From NCBI RefSeq assembly GCF_041296385.1, contig NC_091015.1:92240004-92304003 (forward strand): a stretch of 64,000 bases of DNA, written 5' to 3'. The position numbers and the translations under genes were made by a program. This stretch comes from Aphelocoma coerulescens (taxonomy: Eukaryota > Chordata > Aves > Passeriformes > Corvidae). The notes beneath the pieces were generated by a model. It saw only the letters and a list, made by a program, of their open reading frames with translations. It searched no databases and was not told the origin of the DNA. This document shows, one piece after another, positions 62,501 to 64,000 of the stretch (position 1 is the stretch's first letter; every line of letters begins with the position of its first letter).

Positions 62501-64000
62501 CTGATACACCGAGAAGTAGTTGGGGGAATATTCCCAGCTCAATTATGGCAGTTGAAATCTTGTAGGTATTTGAAAAAACAGCACAAATTTGATTGAATGC
62601 TCACTAATCCTGCCAAAACTTTACCCTTCTCTATCTTCTTGGCTCTGCCTTGGGATTGCAGCCCTATCCGTAGCTTTGTGCTGTCTCCATTCACAAATGT
62701 GAGCAGTGGAGTATTGTAATGAACCTGGGCTTTTCTGTTTAAAAGCTGCTTGGGGAATTCACTGCAGGAAAAGGTCCAGGCAAATCCTCTTCACATTTGC
62801 ACACCATCTGGAGTCCTGTCACATGCATTTTTGAGCATAAGGTGGTAAATGCTGAAGGGCCTTTGTCCCATTAGACTTCAATTTACATGTCCTTGCTCTG
62901 TAAGTGTCTCTGGGCAGCACTGCTTCCAAGAAACCTATCTGGAGGTCTCCAGCCTTTCTCTCAGGCATATTCATCCCATTGTCTGTCCCCGACCTTGCAC
63001 TCTCATTGAAGGATAACTAAGGGGTGCACTATCTCTCTTCCACAGCATTTCACCCACATCATAAGCAGCCCCAAAGCTCAGTGACCTATTCCAACTAGGT
63101 CATGACAAAACCTTCTCATTTTCTCTCTGAAACAAATCCAACAGCAGCATTTAAGATTAAAACATCTGTCACACTGTAAAATTGAAGCCCTTACATATTT
63201 GCATTACCTCTAGTTTGATGGCTAATCTGTGCAGTAGCCTATTGTGAACTTCACGGTCTCTGCTTTGACAGCAGTAGGTTCTGGATTTCTAATTTCAAAA
63301 CTACAGCTGTTGCTAAAATCCCATCAGGCAAAACCAGCCACCTTTACTCCCACCTTTTTCAGGAATTTGGAGGTGACATTGTTTATGACATTGTGAAATG
63401 GATTTGCCTGATGTGATTCTTTCACCTGCATATGGGCTGAACCCTCACAATGTTTGTGCTACTCCTATGTTCTGTCGCTTTCCTTGGGTGATGACAGTAA
63501 CTGGGATGCCAAGGTATAAACTTCTTTTTTTGCTGTTTGGTTTTGTTGCCAACATTGCAGAATATGTCCCTTAGCCTTAATTCAGTCACAAATTACTTGT
63601 TTTCATCTCCTTTGGCAATACCAGTCCCATGTCTGTAAAACCAATACCTAGTTAACTGAAAACTGGTAAAACCATCAGAATTAAAAACTAAAGGCACCCT
63701 CTTGTGTCATTCATGTTGGCAGGTGCTGCTTGCAGACCCAGAGCAAGGGGCTGCTTTCAGTCTCCCAGGTGTCCTCCTGGCTTCTAGGGGGATTCAGTTT
63801 TTCTCAGATTTTAAGTGCTTCTTCATGCTTTCCAGGTGGGCTTTTTGTTGTGGTGGTGTTTTAGGTTGTTTTCCCCCTAGTTGCACACTAGGTTCAGTGA
63901 TCACTGAAGAGATCTGACAGAGGTGAGCTGCCTGGAATGATTCAGTTGTACCTGAGCATTACACAGAGGAGCCATCCACCATTACCAGGCCAGGCATGTT

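Larger units (their letters stand above)
51763..64000. other. Intergenic sequence, second part
   Basis: This is AT-rich, apparently unique DNA with a few simple repeats (57300-57350 and 59389-59512). No exon, RNA gene or mobile element could be identified. Scattered frames of 60-117 codons on both strands show no family resemblance. TAAT- and octamer-type AT-rich motifs around 60.93-61.15 kb could be regulatory, but nothing firm supports this. Confidence 0.65.

Noticed and set aside
40106..64000. Search for DAP, the gene downstream of CTNND2 in mammals
   Set aside because: No matching coding segment was recognised on either strand. It presumably lies beyond the window.

Overview
This is vertebrate nuclear DNA, very probably from a bird and perhaps a songbird. 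It is AT-rich and gene-poor, with long introns, short CR1 LINE 3' ends in the bird style, and LTR elements of avian type. No rRNA, tRNA, CRISPR or bacterial feature is visible. Most open frames in the window are chance.

One gene is clear: the 3' end of CTNND2 (delta-catenin) on the + strand. Six coding exons (1540-1750, 5022-5106, 24168-24294, 29107-29238, 36411-36484, 36856-37116) have consensus splice sites and phases that join without error. They encode the last 296 residues: the end of the armadillo domain, the Ser/Pro/Arg-rich tail and the C-terminal PDZ ligand ending S-W-V. The 3'UTR starts at 37117 and may run to about 40.1 kb. It carries two abutting TGCATG motifs, a UG-rich tract and several possible poly(A) signals.

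The introns hold a CR1 scrap (about 754-800), a CR1 3' end (about 13442-13672) and simple repeats. Intron 24295-29106 also holds a complete solo LTR (24669-25361) with a perfect 5-bp target duplication. From about 40.1 kb to the end of the window I see no recognisable host gene. A CR1 at 44047-44310 sits between two diverged 75-80 bp direct repeats.

The notable object is a 2.3-kb LTR element at 49448-51756, sense strand minus. Two diverged LTRs of about 290 bp run TG...CA and are flanked by a perfect 6-bp duplication (ACACCC). I see no pol or env between them. The interior instead carries a CpG-rich segment and then an uninterrupted, intron-free cold-shock domain of the vertebrate Y-box (YBX) family at about 50469-50215. 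This looks like a retroelement that captured a host Y-box mRNA. Its LTRs also carry ATTGG (inverted CCAAT), the core of the Y-box DNA element. Coding ability today is doubtful: an in-frame stop separates the domain from a Gly/Ser/Ala-rich leader, and the C-terminal tail is short.
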